64,000 nucleotides of DNA, from the NCBI GenBank assembly GCA_900548385.1, contig URKJ01000011.1, positions 45,913 through 109,912 of the forward strand, written 5' to 3'. Positions 1 through 10,313 of the stretch are shown one piece after another. How positions within the stretch are numbered: the stretch's first letter is position 1; each line of letters begins with the position of its first letter. Position numbers and translations under genes: made by a program. The notes below the pieces were generated by a model that did no database searches, had not been told where the DNA came from, and saw only the letters and a list, made by a program, of their open reading frames with translations. This DNA comes from an uncultured bacterium (GTDB lineage Bacteria; Verrucomicrobiota; Lentisphaeria; Victivallales; UBA1829).

Positions 1-1
1 G

Positions 2-1164
<1,163 letters not shown>

Positions 1165-1168
<4 letters not shown>

Positions 1169-3645
1169 TCGAACTGCCCGTCCAAACCGTGCTTCCGCAG
1201 GTGGCGGAAGCTCTGCGCACCCACGGAACAGCGGTTCTCTGCGCCGCTCCCGGAGCGGGAAAAACCACGCTCGTACCGCCGTTTCTTTACGAAACGTTCG
1301 GTGCGGATGCGGGAAAACTCCTGATGCTGGAACCGCGCCGTCTTGCCGCCCGTGCATCCGCAAAACGGATCGCCGCACTGACCGGTTCCCCGCTCGGCGG
1401 GCTCGTCGGCTACCGGACCCGGTTCGATTCAAAAGTTTCCGCAGAAACAAGAATCGAAGTGCTGACCGAGGGCATTCTGACCCGTCTGATTCAGAGCGAT
1501 CCGGAACTTTCAGGCGTCCATACCATCATTTTCGATGAATTCCACGAACGCAGCATCCATGCGGATCTTGCATTGGCACTCTGTCTTGATCTCCGGCAGC
1601 TGCGCGGGGATCTGCGGATTCTGGTAATGTCCGCAACGCTTGACGCCGACCGCGTTTCCGCTCTGCTGGGCAACTCTCCGGTAATCCGCTGTCCGGGAAA
1701 GATGTACCCGGTGCGGACTGTCCATGTTCCACGCCGGGATCCGCGCGCACCGCTGGAACCGGATCTCGCACGGACGGTCCGGCTCGCTCTCGAACAGGAA
1801 CCGGAAGGCGATCTGCTGGCGTTTCTGCCAGGCGAAGGCGAGATACGCCGGGCGGACGCCATGCTGACAGGGACTCTTCCGCATCAAATCCGGGTCGCGC
1901 CGCTGTACGGCAATCTGCCGCAGAGCGAACAGGATGCGGCGATCGAACCGGACCCGGATCATCGCAAAGTCATTCTCTCCACGTCGATCGCGGAAACAAG
2001 TCTGACAATCGAAGGCGTACGGATCGTGGTGGACAGCGGCATGATGCGCGTCCCGCGTTTTTCCCCGCGCAACGGCATGGGTCGTCTGGAAACCGTACGC
2101 GTCTCCATCGCCTCGGCGGATCAGCGGCGCGGACGCGCCGGACGGACCGCGCCGGGAGTCTGTTACCGTCTCTGGTCCCCGGAAGAGGAACAGCGGTTTC
2201 CCGCGTTCAATACGCCGGAAATTCTGGATACCGACCTTGTTCCGCTCGTTCTCGAACTGGCAAAATGGGGAGTCCATCCCGATGCCGCCGCAACTCTGCA
2301 ATGGCTGGACGCTCCGCCTCCGGCGAAAGTCCGTCAGGCCTCGGAACTGCTGCGCTCGCTCGGAGCGCTGGATGCCTCCGGCGCCATCACCGCGGAGGGT
2401 GCCGCAATGCTGACGTTGCCGATGCACCCGCGGCTGGCGCATGCCGTTCTGAAATCGAAACAGGCAGGATTCGGCTATACCGCGTGCTGTCTCGCTGCAC
2501 TGCTCGGAGAACGCGACCTGCTCCGTAACGACGACTCCGTCGATCTACGCCGTCGCCTGAGCGCTCTGGCAGGAAATCAGTCCTGCGATCCCGGAGCTCT
2601 GCACCGCATACGCGACGCGGTCCGGCAAATCGCCTCCGCCGCCGGGATCCGTGACCGGGAGACCGATCCGGAATCCGCCGGAATCATCACGGCATTCGCT
2701 TATCCGGACCGGATTGCGCGTTCCCGCGCACCGCGGTCCGGTGATTACGCGCTTTCCAACGGAACCGGAGCAAAACTGCGGGAAACCGATCCGCTCTGCA
2801 TGAACGAATTTCTCGCGCTGGCGTCAGTGGAGGGCGAAGGGAACCGCCAGCGGATTTTTTCCGCCGCCCCGCTGACGTTCCGGGACATCGGAGAGTACCT
2901 GCCGGAACTGGTGACGGAGGAGTTTTCCGTATACTGGAATCCGGAACGGAAAGCCGTGGAAGCGGAATGCCGGACTATGATCGGCAAACTGACCGCGGAA
3001 TCGCGTCCGGCGCTGAACAAAGTTCCCGCGGAACGGATTCTTGAAGTCCTTCTCGACGGCATCCGGACGGAAGGGATCGGCGTTCTTCCGTTCGCCCCGC
3101 ATACGCAGGCTCTGCGCGAACGGGTGGAATTCGTGCGACGTCATCTGCCGGAGGAATGGCCGGATCTTTCCGACTCCGGCGTTCTGGAATCTCTGGAAGA
3201 GTGGCTCGCGCCGTTCGCCGGCGGGATCACCGGACTCGCACAGTTGAAACGGCTGGATCTGCACACTGCGCTGGAATCGCTTCTGTCGCACAAGCAGCGA
3301 ATGGATCTCGCGCGTCTCGCCCCCGAACGGATCGAAGTGCCGAGCGGCTCAAAGATACGGGTCGATTACTCGTCCCCGGACGGCATTCCGTTCATGGCGG
3401 TGAAACTTCAGGAAATGTTTGGAATGCTGGACACCCCCCGCATCGTCAACGGCAGAATTCCCGTTACCATTCAAATGCTCTCCCCCGCAATGCGTCCGGT
3501 GCAGACGACATCCGACTTGCGCCATTTCTGGACGGAAAGTTATTTCCTCGTCCGCAAAGATTTGCGCGGACGTTATCCGAAACACGACTGGCCGGAAAAT
3601 CCGCTGGAAGCCAAAGCCCATCGCGGCGTACGGAAACCCTCCTGA
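1165..3645 (+). CDS. hrpB: ATP-dependent RNA helicase HrpB
   Basis: DEAH-box helicase of the HrpB family, 826 residues, close to the usual family length. In order it shows a Walker A motif (GAPGAGKTT-like, residues about 27-36), the DEAH-type box DEFHER (about 125), motif III MSATLD, and motif VI QRRGRAGRTAPG (about 318-329), followed by the HrpB-specific C-terminal region ending in PKHDWPENP. The start is taken as TTG at 1165, which overlaps the fumC stop as TTGA; the protein then begins MIELPVQ with the expected distance to Walker A. The cellular role of HrpB is poorly defined in bacteria, and the link with fumC is probably only positional. Confidence 0.93.
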
Positions 3646-3652
3646 ACGGAAA

Positions 3653-3673
3653 AGCCCCTCCGCCGGAGGGGCT
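3653..3673 (-). terminator. Rho-independent terminator of the hcp operon
   Basis: A perfect 9-bp GC-rich stem (AGCCCCTCC / GGAGGGGCT, 3-nt loop) lies 12 nt beyond the hcp stop. Read on the minus strand it is followed by TTTTCC. There is no T-tract on the plus side, so it serves hcp best, although it also sits 7 nt after the convergent hrpB stop. Confidence 0.75.
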
Positions 3674-3685
3674 GAAGAACGGAAT

Positions 3686-5224
3686 TCATTTCCCTGCCAT
3701 CATGGCTTCCGTGTCGGCGTCCGGCGTCGTGATCCCCCTGAGGCCGAATGCCTCCGACAGAATCTTGGTTACTCCGGGCGAAAGAAACGCCGGAAGAGTC
3801 GGGCCGAGACGGATATTCCGGAAACCGAGAGAAAGAAGCGCCAGCAGAACCGCGACCGCTTTCTGTTCATACCAGGCAATATCAAATGACAGCGGGAGCT
3901 TGTTCACATCATCAAGCCCGAAAGCCTCTTTGAGTTTCAGCGCAATGACAGCCAGACTGTAACTGTCGTTGCATTGCCCCGCGTCGAGCACACGCGGAAT
4001 CCCGCCGATATCGCCAAGCTTCCGTTTATTATAACGGTATTTTGCACATCCGGCAGTCAGAATAACCGTGTCGGCGGGCAGCTTCTCCGCCACCTGAGTA
4101 AAATACTCACGGGTCGGATGCCGCCCGTCACATCCCGCCATCACCACGAAACGGCGGATTGCTCCCGACTTCACGGCGGAAACCACCCGATCCGCCAAGG
4201 CAAGCACCTGACCGTGTGCAAATCCGCCGGTGACGGTTCCATCCTCCAGCGGCTCCGGCGGCGGACACCTCTTCGCAAGCTCAATCAGCGGTGAAAAATC
4301 CTTCGGTCTCCCGTCCGTACGGTCCGCAATGTGCGGAACTCCCGGATATCCAGCCATTCCGGTCGTAAAAATCCGCTCCCGATACGCCGCCTGAACCGGA
4401 GTGATGCAGTTCGTGGTCATCAGAACCGGACCGTTGAACGATGCGAATTCCACATTCTGGCGGTGCCACGCATTACCATAATTTCCATACAGATGCGGAT
4501 ACTTCTTGAATTCGGGGTATGAGTGCGCCGGAAGCATTTCCGAGTGCGTATAAACATCAATTCCCGCCTCTTTCGTCTGCTCCAGAAGTTCTTTCAGGTC
4601 GCGCAGATCATGACCGGAGATCAGGATTCCCGGACGCGTTCCGACTCCCGTTTTCACCGTTGTGAGTTCCGGCGTTCCATACGTTCCGGTATTGGCGGAA
4701 TCCAGCAGAGCCATCGTTTTAACGGCAATGCCGCCGCATTCCATCACCAGCGCGATCAACTCATCTGCGGAACAGTCGCGTGCAACCGCCGCCAGAGCTT
4801 TGAACAGAAACGCATAAACCTCGTCATCTTCCCATCCGAGCACGGCTGCATGATCGGCATAAGCGGCAATCCCTTTCAAACCGTAAGTCAACAGCTCCCG
4901 CAGAGACCGGATATCTTCCTCCCCGCAGGCCAGAACGCCGAGCGGAACTTCGGCTGTGCACTCCCCGGTCAGAGCTTTTGCCCGCGCAAGCTGCGCCTCA
5001 ATCCGGGCTTCGTCAAAATTGGCATTGGTAATCGTCATGAAAAGCGACTGTATGACGAACCGTCCCAGTTCACGGTCCGGCTTCCTGGTCAAAGCCAGCA
5101 ATTTCAGCTGACGGATCAGCTCATCCATCCTGTTGGCAAGTGCGGCGTTTTTTCCGCAGGCTCCGCCAATGGTGCATCCGGTATTCCGGATCGTCTCCTG
5201 ACATTGAAAACAAAACATGCTCAT
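3686..5224 (-). CDS. hcp: Hybrid cluster protein (hydroxylamine/NO reductase)
   Basis: Cytoplasmic iron-sulfur protein of the Hcp/prismane family, linked to nitric oxide and hydroxylamine reduction and protein S-nitrosylation. The N-terminal cluster ligands follow CxxC-x8-C-x5-C (CFQCQET..GCTIGGAC). Further hybrid-cluster regions are GTYGTPE, SGHDLRD, MTTNCITP, AGCDGRHPTREYF, AGCAKYRYN and DAGQCNDSYS. Three ATGs lie close together; the AGGAGG is only 3 nt from the first (5230) but 9 nt from the second, so 5224 (MSMFCFQC) is preferred. Last gene of a three-gene minus-strand operon with a ferredoxin-like protein and a cupin, a common partnership in anaerobes. Confidence 0.93.
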   Translation of the reverse strand: MSMFCFQCQETIRNTGCTIGGACGKNAALANRMDELIRQLKLLALTRKPDRELGRFVIQSLFMTITNANFDEARIEAQLARAKALTGECTAEVPLGVLACGEEDIRSLRELLTYGLKGIAAYADHAAVLGWEDDEVYAFLFKALAAVARDCSADELIALVMECGGIAVKTMALLDSANTGTYGTPELTTVKTGVGTRPGILISGHDLRDLKELLEQTKEAGIDVYTHSEMLPAHSYPEFKKYPHLYGNYGNAWHRQNVEFASFNGPVLMTTNCITPVQAAYRERIFTTGMAGYPGVPHIADRTDGRPKDFSPLIELAKRCPPPEPLEDGTVTGGFAHGQVLALADRVVSAVKSGAIRRFVVMAGCDGRHPTREYFTQVAEKLPADTVILTAGCAKYRYNKRKLGDIGGIPRVLDAGQCNDSYSLAVIALKLKEAFGLDDVNKLPLSFDIAWYEQKAVAVLLALLSLGFRNIRLGPTLPAFLSPGVTKILSEAFGLRGITTPDADTEAMMAGK

Positions 5225-5251
5225 AAGCATCCCCCTCCTGTTTGATTTGTT

Positions 5252-6064
5252 TTATTTCTGCAGTTGTCCGTCAATTCCAACGGTTTTTATTTGAATATCC
5301 AGTTTCTTTTCAGCGCGTTCCAGTGCTTTTTCCACAATGGCAACGGTTCCGCCGCAGCAGGGAACCTCCATCCGCGCAACCGTCACGGAACGGATCGCAT
5401 GAAGACGGAAGATCTCCGCCAGCTTCTCCACATATCCGTCAAGATCGGAATCCAGTTTCGGACAGAACACGATCAGGATCCGTCCGTTCAGCAGGTCCCG
5501 GTGAAAACTGCCGTACGCATGAGCGACGCAATCCGCGGAAATCAGCAGATCGGCGTTCTCAAAGTACTCAGCCGACGGATTCAATAATTTGAGCTGGACC
5601 GGCCACTGCCGCAGGGCCGAGGCTCCGCCGGAAAGTTCCGACGGCTTCGGCGCGGACAGTTTTTTGGCAAGCGAGCCCGGACACGCAAACGGCCGCTTTG
5701 CCGGTTTTTCCGGCAGAGGAACAGGGTAACCGTTCTCTTTCAGATAGGCGACAGCTGTTTCCAGCAGTCCGGTCTCCCCGTGATCGCTCAGGTGTTTCAA
5801 ATGTGCCCGGATCGTATTTTCGCCCTGTTTGACAATATTTGCCATCACCCGGCGTTCATCATACGGCTCCGCTTCCCGTTCCACAACCCGGATCGCGCCG
5901 AGCGGACACTCGCCGATGCAGGCGCCCAGCCCGTCGCAGAAAAGGTCGCTGACCAACCTTGCCTTCCCGTCGATCAGCTGCAGAGCACCTTCCGGACAAT
6001 TCGGAATACAGGCGCCGCATCCGTTGCAGCGCTCCGTATCAATTTCAATAATCTTGCGTTTCAT
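5252..6064 (-). CDS. 4Fe-4S dicluster-type protein, Hcp partner
   Basis: Soluble iron-sulfur protein of about 270 residues. The N-terminus has one full ferredoxin motif (CNGCGACIPNCPEGAL) and a second, CDGLGACIGECP, in which one cysteine of the usual quartet is replaced by Leu, a form typical of this family. The C-terminal half carries a CCGG motif near residue 240 and a region resembling a nucleotide- or sulfur-binding domain. The start at 6064 (MKRKIIEID) has an AGGAAA ribosome site about 8 nt upstream; an upstream in-frame extension to 6109 would overlap the cupin gene and lacks such a site. It lies 27 nt upstream of hcp and probably donates electrons to it (inferred from context). Confidence 0.85.
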   Translation of the reverse strand: MKRKIIEIDTERCNGCGACIPNCPEGALQLIDGKARLVSDLFCDGLGACIGECPLGAIRVVEREAEPYDERRVMANIVKQGENTIRAHLKHLSDHGETGLLETAVAYLKENGYPVPLPEKPAKRPFACPGSLAKKLSAPKPSELSGGASALRQWPVQLKLLNPSAEYFENADLLISADCVAHAYGSFHRDLLNGRILIVFCPKLDSDLDGYVEKLAEIFRLHAIRSVTVARMEVPCCGGTVAIVEKALERAEKKLDIQIKTVGIDGQLQK

Positions 6065-6105
6065 AAATAATTTCCTGTTCTCTTTGACTGTTCCGGAACC
6101 CGGCT

Positions 6106-6453
6106 TCACCGGGTCAGGAACTGTTCGCCGGGTCGTGCCGCTTCCGCATCGGCGGCGGAAACGGAAGGAACCTTGTAAAATTCGATTTTGAATTCGACCG
6201 GACCGGTGAGTCTGACATGGTGATAACGTTCCGGCTGAATCACGACCGGATGTCCCGGAGCCGCATCAAGAACCTCCCCGGTGTCTTCCCAGACGAACTG
6301 GAGCGCTCCTTTTTCCACAATGAGATAACCGCATTTGCCTTTCGGTGCCATGTGTTTCCCAAGAATCGGTTTCAATACCGTTTGTTCGGTCATCAGCGGA
6401 CTTGATGCAGCGTACTCCGCTCCATCCGGCAGTTTGGCATTCTGGTAGTTCAT
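6106..6453 (-). CDS. DUF1971-family small cupin
   Basis: 115-residue single-domain cupin resembling DUF1971 and the N-terminal region of some TehB-like proteins: LPDGAEY at the start, KHMAPKGKCGYLIVEKGALQ in the middle and VIQPERYHHVRL (histidine pair) towards the end. First gene of the cupin / 4Fe-4S / hcp operon, with an AGGGGGG ribosome site 6 nt before its ATG. The family occurs in nitrosative- and oxyanion-stress contexts; the ligand is not known. A promoter and a palindrome lie directly upstream. Confidence 0.8.
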   Translation of the reverse strand: MNYQNAKLPDGAEYAASSPLMTEQTVLKPILGKHMAPKGKCGYLIVEKGALQFVWEDTGEVLDAAPGHPVVIQPERYHHVRLTGPVEFKIEFYKVPSVSAADAEAARPGEQFLTR

Positions 6454-6486
6454 AGTTTCCCCCCTTGAACTTGATGATTGTCAGGA

Positions 6487-6504
6487 TTCCCCAAAAACGG
6501 GGAA
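6487..6504. promoter_or_regulatory. Palindrome TTCCCC-N6-GGGGAA in the hcp leader
   Basis: A perfect 6-bp inverted repeat with a 6-nt spacer lies just downstream of the predicted transcription start of the hcp operon. It is not followed by a T-tract on the minus strand, so a repressor operator or a 5' hairpin is more likely than a terminator. Confidence 0.5.
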
Positions 6505-6514
6505 CCTTCTGCTG

Positions 6515-6543
6515 AATATAGTCCACCGGATGCGGAAATGCAA
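6515..6543 (-). promoter_or_regulatory. Sigma70-type promoter for the cupin-hcp operon
   Basis: On the minus strand TTGCAT (6543-6538) and TATATT (6520-6515) are separated by 17 nt, about 60 nt upstream of the cupin start. A half-site TTGAT is present nearer the gene, but no full FNR/DNR palindrome was found. Confidence 0.55.
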
Positions 6544-6573
6544 ATGGAATCCGGATTTTTCCGGAAAAACAGA

Positions 6574-7722
6574 TCATTTTTTATTTGCGGATGGAGCAAA
6601 ACAGTCCATCACGATCCGCGGGGCGGTCTGCGGATCGCGCAACAATTTTATCCGGCTCTCCCGCAGAATCTCCGGCAGTTTTCCGAATGCCCCGTCTCCT
6701 GCGCTCCTCACGGCTTCGGCAACAGCGAAAACGCTCTCCGCACCAAGCACGGTATGATAGCTGGGCTCCCTGCCGAAACGCCGGATCCATTCTTTCACGA
6801 ACCGCGTATCCTTGCGGCGGAGCTCCACACGCGGCAGACAGAGAACGGACTCCGCGGCGGCGGACCGTATCTGCGGAATATAAAGATCGTCACTCCCGTA
6901 CACGGGAGCCGTCAGCCGCCGTTCTTTCAGCAATGCGAGAAATTCGGGAAAATCAGAAAACGTGCCGCCGAAAAACACCGCATCGAAATTGCGGTCACCG
7001 GCATAGTTCTGTACCGCATGAAGCAGATCCCGCCGACGGAGCGGAGACTGATAGTTCAACCGGTAAACGCTGCCGAAACCCGCACGGTGCCGGCTCTCCC
7101 GCTCCAGCGCGGTACAGAAAATATCCCCGTAAGTATCGGTTTCCGGACTGACGATCAGAATATTGCGGTGCCCTTTCTTCTCCATGTGCGCAAGAATCGC
7201 ATCAATCCACAGTTTCAGCGGCGGAAACAGCGTGACGAAATTATCCGGCTCCAGTTGCGGCAGTTTTTCGGAACGGACCGTCAGCGGAGAAATCAGCGGC
7301 AGCCCGTGAAACTGCGTCAGAGCGCGGGCGGACGGAATATAGCCGGAACTGAACGGACCGATCACTGCGGCAATCGCGGGATCGTCGCAGAACTGTTGAA
7401 TCGCCATACAATATTCCGGCAGAGTCTTCACATCATCCCGGCGGCTAATCTCCAGTTTCCTGCCGTTGACTCCGCCGTCCTGATTGAGCAGTTCCGCCGC
7501 CAGACTCACCCCCTCCATCGCTTCCACCGCGGGACGGTCTGCGGCATCATACGCCGCTCCGAGCTTCAGAACCGGAGATTTCCGCACGGATTTTTCCCGC
7601 ATCCGTTCATTCCACGAACGGTGACCACGGTCGATAAACGAGCCGAACTGGAACACGCCAAGCGCATTCAGCAGAAGGCATACACAGACAACGGCAAGCA
7701 GACTGATAATACAATTCTTCAT
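6574..7722 (-). CDS. Periplasmic ligand-binding protein (Leu/Ile/Val-binding type)
   Basis: 382 residues with an N-terminal hydrophobic segment (about residues 3-23), probably a signal peptide or anchor. The rest resembles type I periplasmic binding proteins of the branched-chain amino acid family (Peripla_BP_6): KLGAAYDAADRPA..EGVSLAAELLNQDGGVNGR, AVIGPFSSGYIPSARAL, PLISPLTV and AVFFGGTFSDFPEFL. It is the last gene of the exporter operon, its start overlapping the preceding ABC gene by 4 nt (ATGA). No classical import permeases are nearby, so it is unlikely to be an ordinary transporter subunit; sensing a ligand for the exporter is one possibility (inference). Confidence 0.75.
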   Translation of the reverse strand: MKNCIISLLAVVCVCLLLNALGVFQFGSFIDRGHRSWNERMREKSVRKSPVLKLGAAYDAADRPAVEAMEGVSLAAELLNQDGGVNGRKLEISRRDDVKTLPEYCMAIQQFCDDPAIAAVIGPFSSGYIPSARALTQFHGLPLISPLTVRSEKLPQLEPDNFVTLFPPLKLWIDAILAHMEKKGHRNILIVSPETDTYGDIFCTALERESRHRAGFGSVYRLNYQSPLRRRDLLHAVQNYAGDRNFDAVFFGGTFSDFPEFLALLKERRLTAPVYGSDDLYIPQIRSAAAESVLCLPRVELRRKDTRFVKEWIRRFGREPSYHTVLGAESVFAVAEAVRSAGDGAFGKLPEILRESRIKLLRDPQTAPRIVMDCFAPSANKK

Positions 7723-10313
7723 AAGCGGTCGTTCCTTTCCGTCAGCTGCCGCTCCGTAAGGCGACGGAACAATCCGTCTTCGGCGGCAAGCTGTTCATAA
7801 GTTCCCTGTTGCACCACGCGCCCTTTATCAAGCACATAGATCCGGTCCGCCCGGAGAATGGTCGAAAGACGGTGCGCGATCACGATCCTGGTCATCCGTA
7901 GCTGTTCCATGTTCATCTTGACAATCTCCTGCGAACGGTTGTCCAAAGCGCTCGTGGATTCATCCATAATAACAACGGCGGGAGAGCCGACCAGTGCGCG
8001 GGCGATCAGGATCCGCTGCTGCTGACCGCCGGAAACGGTTTCGGAACTCACCAGAGTATGAATTCCCATCGGCATCTCCTCCACTTCGCGGCGGAACGCG
8101 GCAAGCTCCAGAGCGCGCCAGGCGTCCTGCACCGTATAATCGGTCCCGGTAACGATATTCTCAAGAATCGACCCCGGCATAATACGGCTGTTCTGGAGGA
8201 TCACCCCCATCTGCCGGCGCACGGACCGCAGTTCCAGATTCGCCAGATCCCTGCCGGAATAACAGATCATACCCGATTCCGGCTGTTCAAAACCGAGCAG
8301 CAGACGAACCAGCGAGCTTTTGCCTGCACCGGACGGTCCCACGATCGCCACGAACTCTCCCGGTTCCGCGTGAAACGAAACATCGCTCAACGCACGCGGC
8401 GAGTCCGGCGAATACCGGAAACTCAGAGCAGAAACCTCCACCCTGCCGTCCAGCCTGCCCGGACTCTTCCGGTCCCCGCCATCCTCCGGTTCCGCTTCCA
8501 GAATCGGCATAATACGGTCGAGTTCCGGCTTGATCGCCAGCAGAGCCCAGCAGCCGGAAGCCACGCCGATCAGCCCGCTCTGAAAACTCTGAAACGCCGC
8601 CATGAACGCGAGGAACACCGGAAGCGGAAGATTACTGCTGAGGAACCCGCCCGCCAGCGCATAAAACAGCACCGAAATCACCATTGGAAAAACCATCGAA
8701 AAAACACTCTGATACGCCCCGTTGCGGGCAATGATGAAACTCTGTTTCTCCATCTCGGCAAAATCGTCGGTGAAACGGGAAAGGATGCGCTGCTCCGCCC
8801 CCGCCGCGCGAATCTTCGCCATTCCGTCGAAAATCTGTTTCAGAAGCCCGCTCATCCGTCCGGAAGCCGCCGCCTGGACCGCAAGCGGACGCAGGTTGAT
8901 CCGGGACAGCAGAAAGAACGCCGCGGCGTAGATCAGCACCATCACCACACCCGTCACCGCCAGAACCGGGCTGTACCAGAACATCAGCAGCAGACCGACA
9001 AGCGAAAACAGCGAACCGAGAAACTGCCGGGAAATGATCCCGAACACCGCAGACAGAACCTGCGATGCACCGAGAATACGCTGAGTCATATCACCCGAAT
9101 CGCACATGCGGAACGTCTTGACCGGAACCCGCAGAACATGGTCATACATCGCCGCCTGGAACCGCTCGAACTGCTGGGCACTGAACAGCATCATCACCAG
9201 CGACGGAACCACGCCGAGCATCACCCCGCACGCAGTCAGCACGATCAGCAGAGCCGCCAGCTGCCACAGCTCCGGCAGATTCGCCGACGGAATGATCTCC
9301 CCGATCACATACTGCGTCGCAACCGGCGTCACCAATCCGAGCAGCGACGAAACCAACCCCGCAGCAAGGATCAGAACGATCACCGGTTTTGCCGTCGCAA
9401 ATATAAAACTCAACAGAACTTTTTTCGTTTTCCTGCCTGCCGGAAACGGTTCATAGAAACACCATCCGGAACCGGAAAACTCCTGTGCGGCTTTCCGGGT
9501 CAGCGGAAATCTGCCGCTCCCGCGCGCAGGATCCCGGTACCAGCCGCCGCCGGAACTGAGATACAGGATCACCGGCGAGAGATCCTCCCGGCGGAACGCA
9601 AGCACCGGACGCGCCGACTGCCTGTAGAAATCCGCGGTCAGTTCGACCTCCCGGATCCGCCAGCCCGCAACGGCGGCAAACTCTTTCAGCCGATCCTGCG
9701 GCGAACGCCCCCTGCTCCGGAGCAATTCCGCCTCACGGTCGAACGGCAGACGGTAGCACTCCGCGATCTCCCGCAAAACGGTTATCAGCGGGTCCGTCTC
9801 TTCCGCACGGTTCCGATAGGAGGAACAGACTCCCGCCAGCCTGCCGAGCGCATCCAGTTTCCGTCCCAGCGCATCATCCGTCAATTTCCGGTTTTCCTCC
9901 TCAAAAAGGAAACGTCTCCTTTTCCGGGCGGCGAGAATCCCGACAAGAGAGCGCAGCAGTTCCGCGACATTCTCCGCCCCGACCCGCTCTCCGGCAAGTC
10001 CGTCAGCCGCGGCGGACAGGCATCCTTTCCAAAGTTCTTCCGGATACGCTCCGTCTTCCGCCACAGCGTCTCCCGACGGAACGGCGGCAAGCCCCCAGAC
10101 AACTCCGTCAACCGTGACATCCGCTTCGGGCAGCAATCCGCCGCCGCTCCGCAGAACGGCAAGAAACGCCCGTTCTCCCGGCTGACCGTCCGTGTTCCGG
10201 CGGATCAGGAACAGATTGACTTCCCCGGAAACAATGCTCATACCCGATGTCAGGGAACTCAGCCGGAACTCTTTTCCGGACGGAAGAACGTGTCTTTGTT
10301 TTTCCGCCGTCAT
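7719..10313 (-). CDS. NHLP-type bacteriocin export ABC transporter, second permease/ATPase
   Basis: 864 residues in three parts: a soluble N-terminal region of about 290 residues without a C39 peptidase signature, a six-helix ABC transporter membrane region (about 300-580), and a C-terminal ATPase. The ATPase shows Walker A VGPSGAGKSS, signature VSGGQQQR and Walker B VVIMDESTSALD. Length and layout match the second ATP-binding subunit of NHLM/NHLP bacteriocin transport systems, which lacks the peptidase. It overlaps both neighbours by 4 nt, indicating translational coupling. It presumably forms an inner-membrane heterodimer with the peptidase-bearing ABC protein. Confidence 0.87.
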   Translation of the reverse strand: MTAEKQRHVLPSGKEFRLSSLTSGMSIVSGEVNLFLIRRNTDGQPGERAFLAVLRSGGGLLPEADVTVDGVVWGLAAVPSGDAVAEDGAYPEELWKGCLSAAADGLAGERVGAENVAELLRSLVGILAARKRRRFLFEEENRKLTDDALGRKLDALGRLAGVCSSYRNRAEETDPLITVLREIAECYRLPFDREAELLRSRGRSPQDRLKEFAAVAGWRIREVELTADFYRQSARPVLAFRREDLSPVILYLSSGGGWYRDPARGSGRFPLTRKAAQEFSGSGWCFYEPFPAGRKTKKVLLSFIFATAKPVIVLILAAGLVSSLLGLVTPVATQYVIGEIIPSANLPELWQLAALLIVLTACGVMLGVVPSLVMMLFSAQQFERFQAAMYDHVLRVPVKTFRMCDSGDMTQRILGASQVLSAVFGIISRQFLGSLFSLVGLLLMFWYSPVLAVTGVVMVLIYAAAFFLLSRINLRPLAVQAAASGRMSGLLKQIFDGMAKIRAAGAEQRILSRFTDDFAEMEKQSFIIARNGAYQSVFSMVFPMVISVLFYALAGGFLSSNLPLPVFLAFMAAFQSFQSGLIGVASGCWALLAIKPELDRIMPILEAEPEDGGDRKSPGRLDGRVEVSALSFRYSPDSPRALSDVSFHAEPGEFVAIVGPSGAGKSSLVRLLLGFEQPESGMICYSGRDLANLELRSVRRQMGVILQNSRIMPGSILENIVTGTDYTVQDAWRALELAAFRREVEEMPMGIHTLVSSETVSGGQQQRILIARALVGSPAVVIMDESTSALDNRSQEIVKMNMEQLRMTRIVIAHRLSTILRADRIYVLDKGRVVQQGTYEQLAAEDGLFRRLTERQLTERNDRL

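Noticed and set aside
3686..5230. Hcp start at the first ATG (5230)
   Set aside because: The AGGAGG is only 3 nt before it; the next ATG at 5224 has proper spacing and gives the usual N-terminus.
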